A stretch of DNA of 64,000 nucleotides, from assembly GCA_963731035.1 (NCBI GenBank), contig CAVSUY010000028.1:172729-236728 (forward strand), written 5' to 3'. This DNA is from JAANXG01 sp963731035 (GTDB taxonomy: Bacteria; Pseudomonadota; Gammaproteobacteria; Arenicellales; JAANXG01). The position numbers were made by a program, and so were the translations under genes. Below the pieces are notes generated by a model. That model was given only the letters and a program-made list of their open reading frames with translations. It was not told where the DNA came from and ran no database searches. Positions 63,240 through 64,000 of this stretch are shown here, one piece after another (position 1 is the first letter of the stretch; each line of letters starts with the position of its first letter).

Positions 63240-64000
63240 CTAATGCGCCATGAGCACCGGCAGATGGGCATTCGCCAGGATATGCGAGGTGGCACCGCCG
63301 AAGATCAACTGCCGCAGCCGGCTGTGGGTGAACGCACCCTTGAGCAGGAGGTCGGCGCCGACCTCGTGGCACTCGGCGAGGATCGCCTCGCCGACGGACC
63401 GGCCCTGCATCTGCACGGTCTTCGCCTCGGCCTTGATGCCGTTGCGCACCAGGTGCTCGGCCACCTGATCCGGGCCCGGACCGGGGACGGTGCCGCCTTC
63501 GACCGTGAGCACCACCACTTTCTTCGCCCCTGACAGGAACGGCATGCCGAAGCTGATGGTGCGCGCGGTCTCGGTGCTGCCGTTCCAGGCCACCACCACG
63601 GTCTCGCCGAGGGTCGCCGGCAGCTCCGTCGAGGCCACCAGCACCGGACGGCCGCTGTCGAACAGGGCCGCCTCGCAGACGGTGTCGCGGTCGACGGTGG
63701 ACTGGGGCGTGGCAGCCGCGCAGCCGACGACGATCAAGTCGAACAGGCGGGCGTACTCGCCGACGATCCGGCCCTCGATGCCCTCCATGTCGCGCCAGCC
63801 CGCGGAGGGACGGTCGGCCGGGGACGTGACATCTCCCAGCGGCAGGCCCTTGTCGGACATGAAGCGCCTGAAGTGTTCCCCGGTACGCTCGGCCACGCGC
63901 CGCGCCTCCTCGCCGAGCTCGGTCAGCAGCTCGCCGGGAATGGTGATGCCTTCCCCGGAGACGATCGGCGGCGGCTGCCGCACGTACAGCCCTTCGACAT
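63240..64000 (-). CDS. Universal stress protein (UspA family), 5' end outside window
   Basis: At least 253 aa; the frame is open to the right edge (reading VEGLYVRQPPPIV). The C-terminal Usp domain has VVVAWNGSTETARTI, ILAECHEVGADLLLKGAFTH and the ATP-binding GGATSHILANAHLPVLMAH. The part before it probably is a first, more degenerate Usp domain, as in tandem Usp proteins. Confidence 0.9.
   Translation of the reverse strand, partial: VEGLYVRQPPPIVSGEGITIPGELLTELGEEARRVAERTGEHFRRFMSDKGLPLGDVTSPADRPSAGWRDMEGIEGRIVGEYARLFDLIVVGCAAATPQSTVDRDTVCEAALFDSGRPVLVASTELPATLGETVVVAWNGSTETARTISFGMPFLSGAKKVVVLTVEGGTVPGPGPDQVAEHLVRNGIKAEAKTVQMQGRSVGEAILAECHEVGADLLLKGAFTHSRLRQLIFGGATSHILANAHLPVLMAH

Overview
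The window is a 64 kb piece of a GC-rich (roughly 60-65 percent by eye) gammaproteobacterial chromosome. The class assignment rests on conserved gene neighbourhoods: aroQ-accB-accC-prmA-DUF3426-dusB-fis-purH-purD, dapF-DUF484-xerC, pcm-tolC and tsaC-hemF-waaA. A groESL operon under a perfect CIRCE operator fits non-enteric Gammaproteobacteria such as Chromatiales-like lineages. I cannot name a genus. No tRNA, rRNA, CRISPR array, prophage or intact IS element was seen.

Layout. 1-5.1 kb: a HigA-type antitoxin fused to TPR repeats with a palindromic operator, a murein-hydrolase-like lipoprotein, a secreted Gly-rich protein, and a DNA alkylation repair pair (Ada-AlkA fusion plus Ogt). 5.1-7.8 kb: a run of small minus-strand genes separated by attC-like sites with no integrase in view, read here as a cassette array lacking an integrase (CALIN). 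7.9-10.7 kb: a gene graveyard with dodecin and a GFA protein among degraded 3' ends of groEL, ogt, a formamidase and a class III cyclase, plus a frameshifted Tat-exported Gly-rich protein. 10.7-14.3 kb: groESL, fxsA and a hydrolase. 14.4-17.4 kb: a DsbD with a duplicated N-terminal domain and a TlpA-like thioredoxin. 17.5-30.1 kb: housekeeping genes (shikimate, fatty acid, ribosome methylation, tRNA modification, Fis, purines, haem, Kdo transfer). 30.3-36.1 kb: tolC-pcm, thiC and a methyltransferase. 36.2-43.2 kb: a PAS-GGDEF-EAL protein, an OmpR/EnvZ-type pair divergent from a Spy/CpxP-like chaperone, and a second AlkA glycosylase, with a chimeric 206-bp tandem repeat between spy and alkA. 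43.3-57.7 kb: bactofilin, mtgA, a double HAD protein, DUF3754, zapE, rraA, a membrane-anchored cNMP-domain protein, yrfG, a frameshifted cysQ and small enzymes. 57.8-64 kb: dapF-DUF484-xerC, a frameshifted CbiM-like permease, a MESH1-like HD hydrolase, a PemIK/MazEF module with a near-perfect operator, and a truncated universal stress protein.

Two processes mark the non-coding DNA. Dispersed palindromic repeats of at least four families fill the gaps, and several genes end inside one. Short duplications of gene 3' ends recur (groEL, ogt, spy/alkA, cysQ). Several otherwise good genes carry a single frameshift; real decay and assembly error cannot be told apart from this sequence alone.
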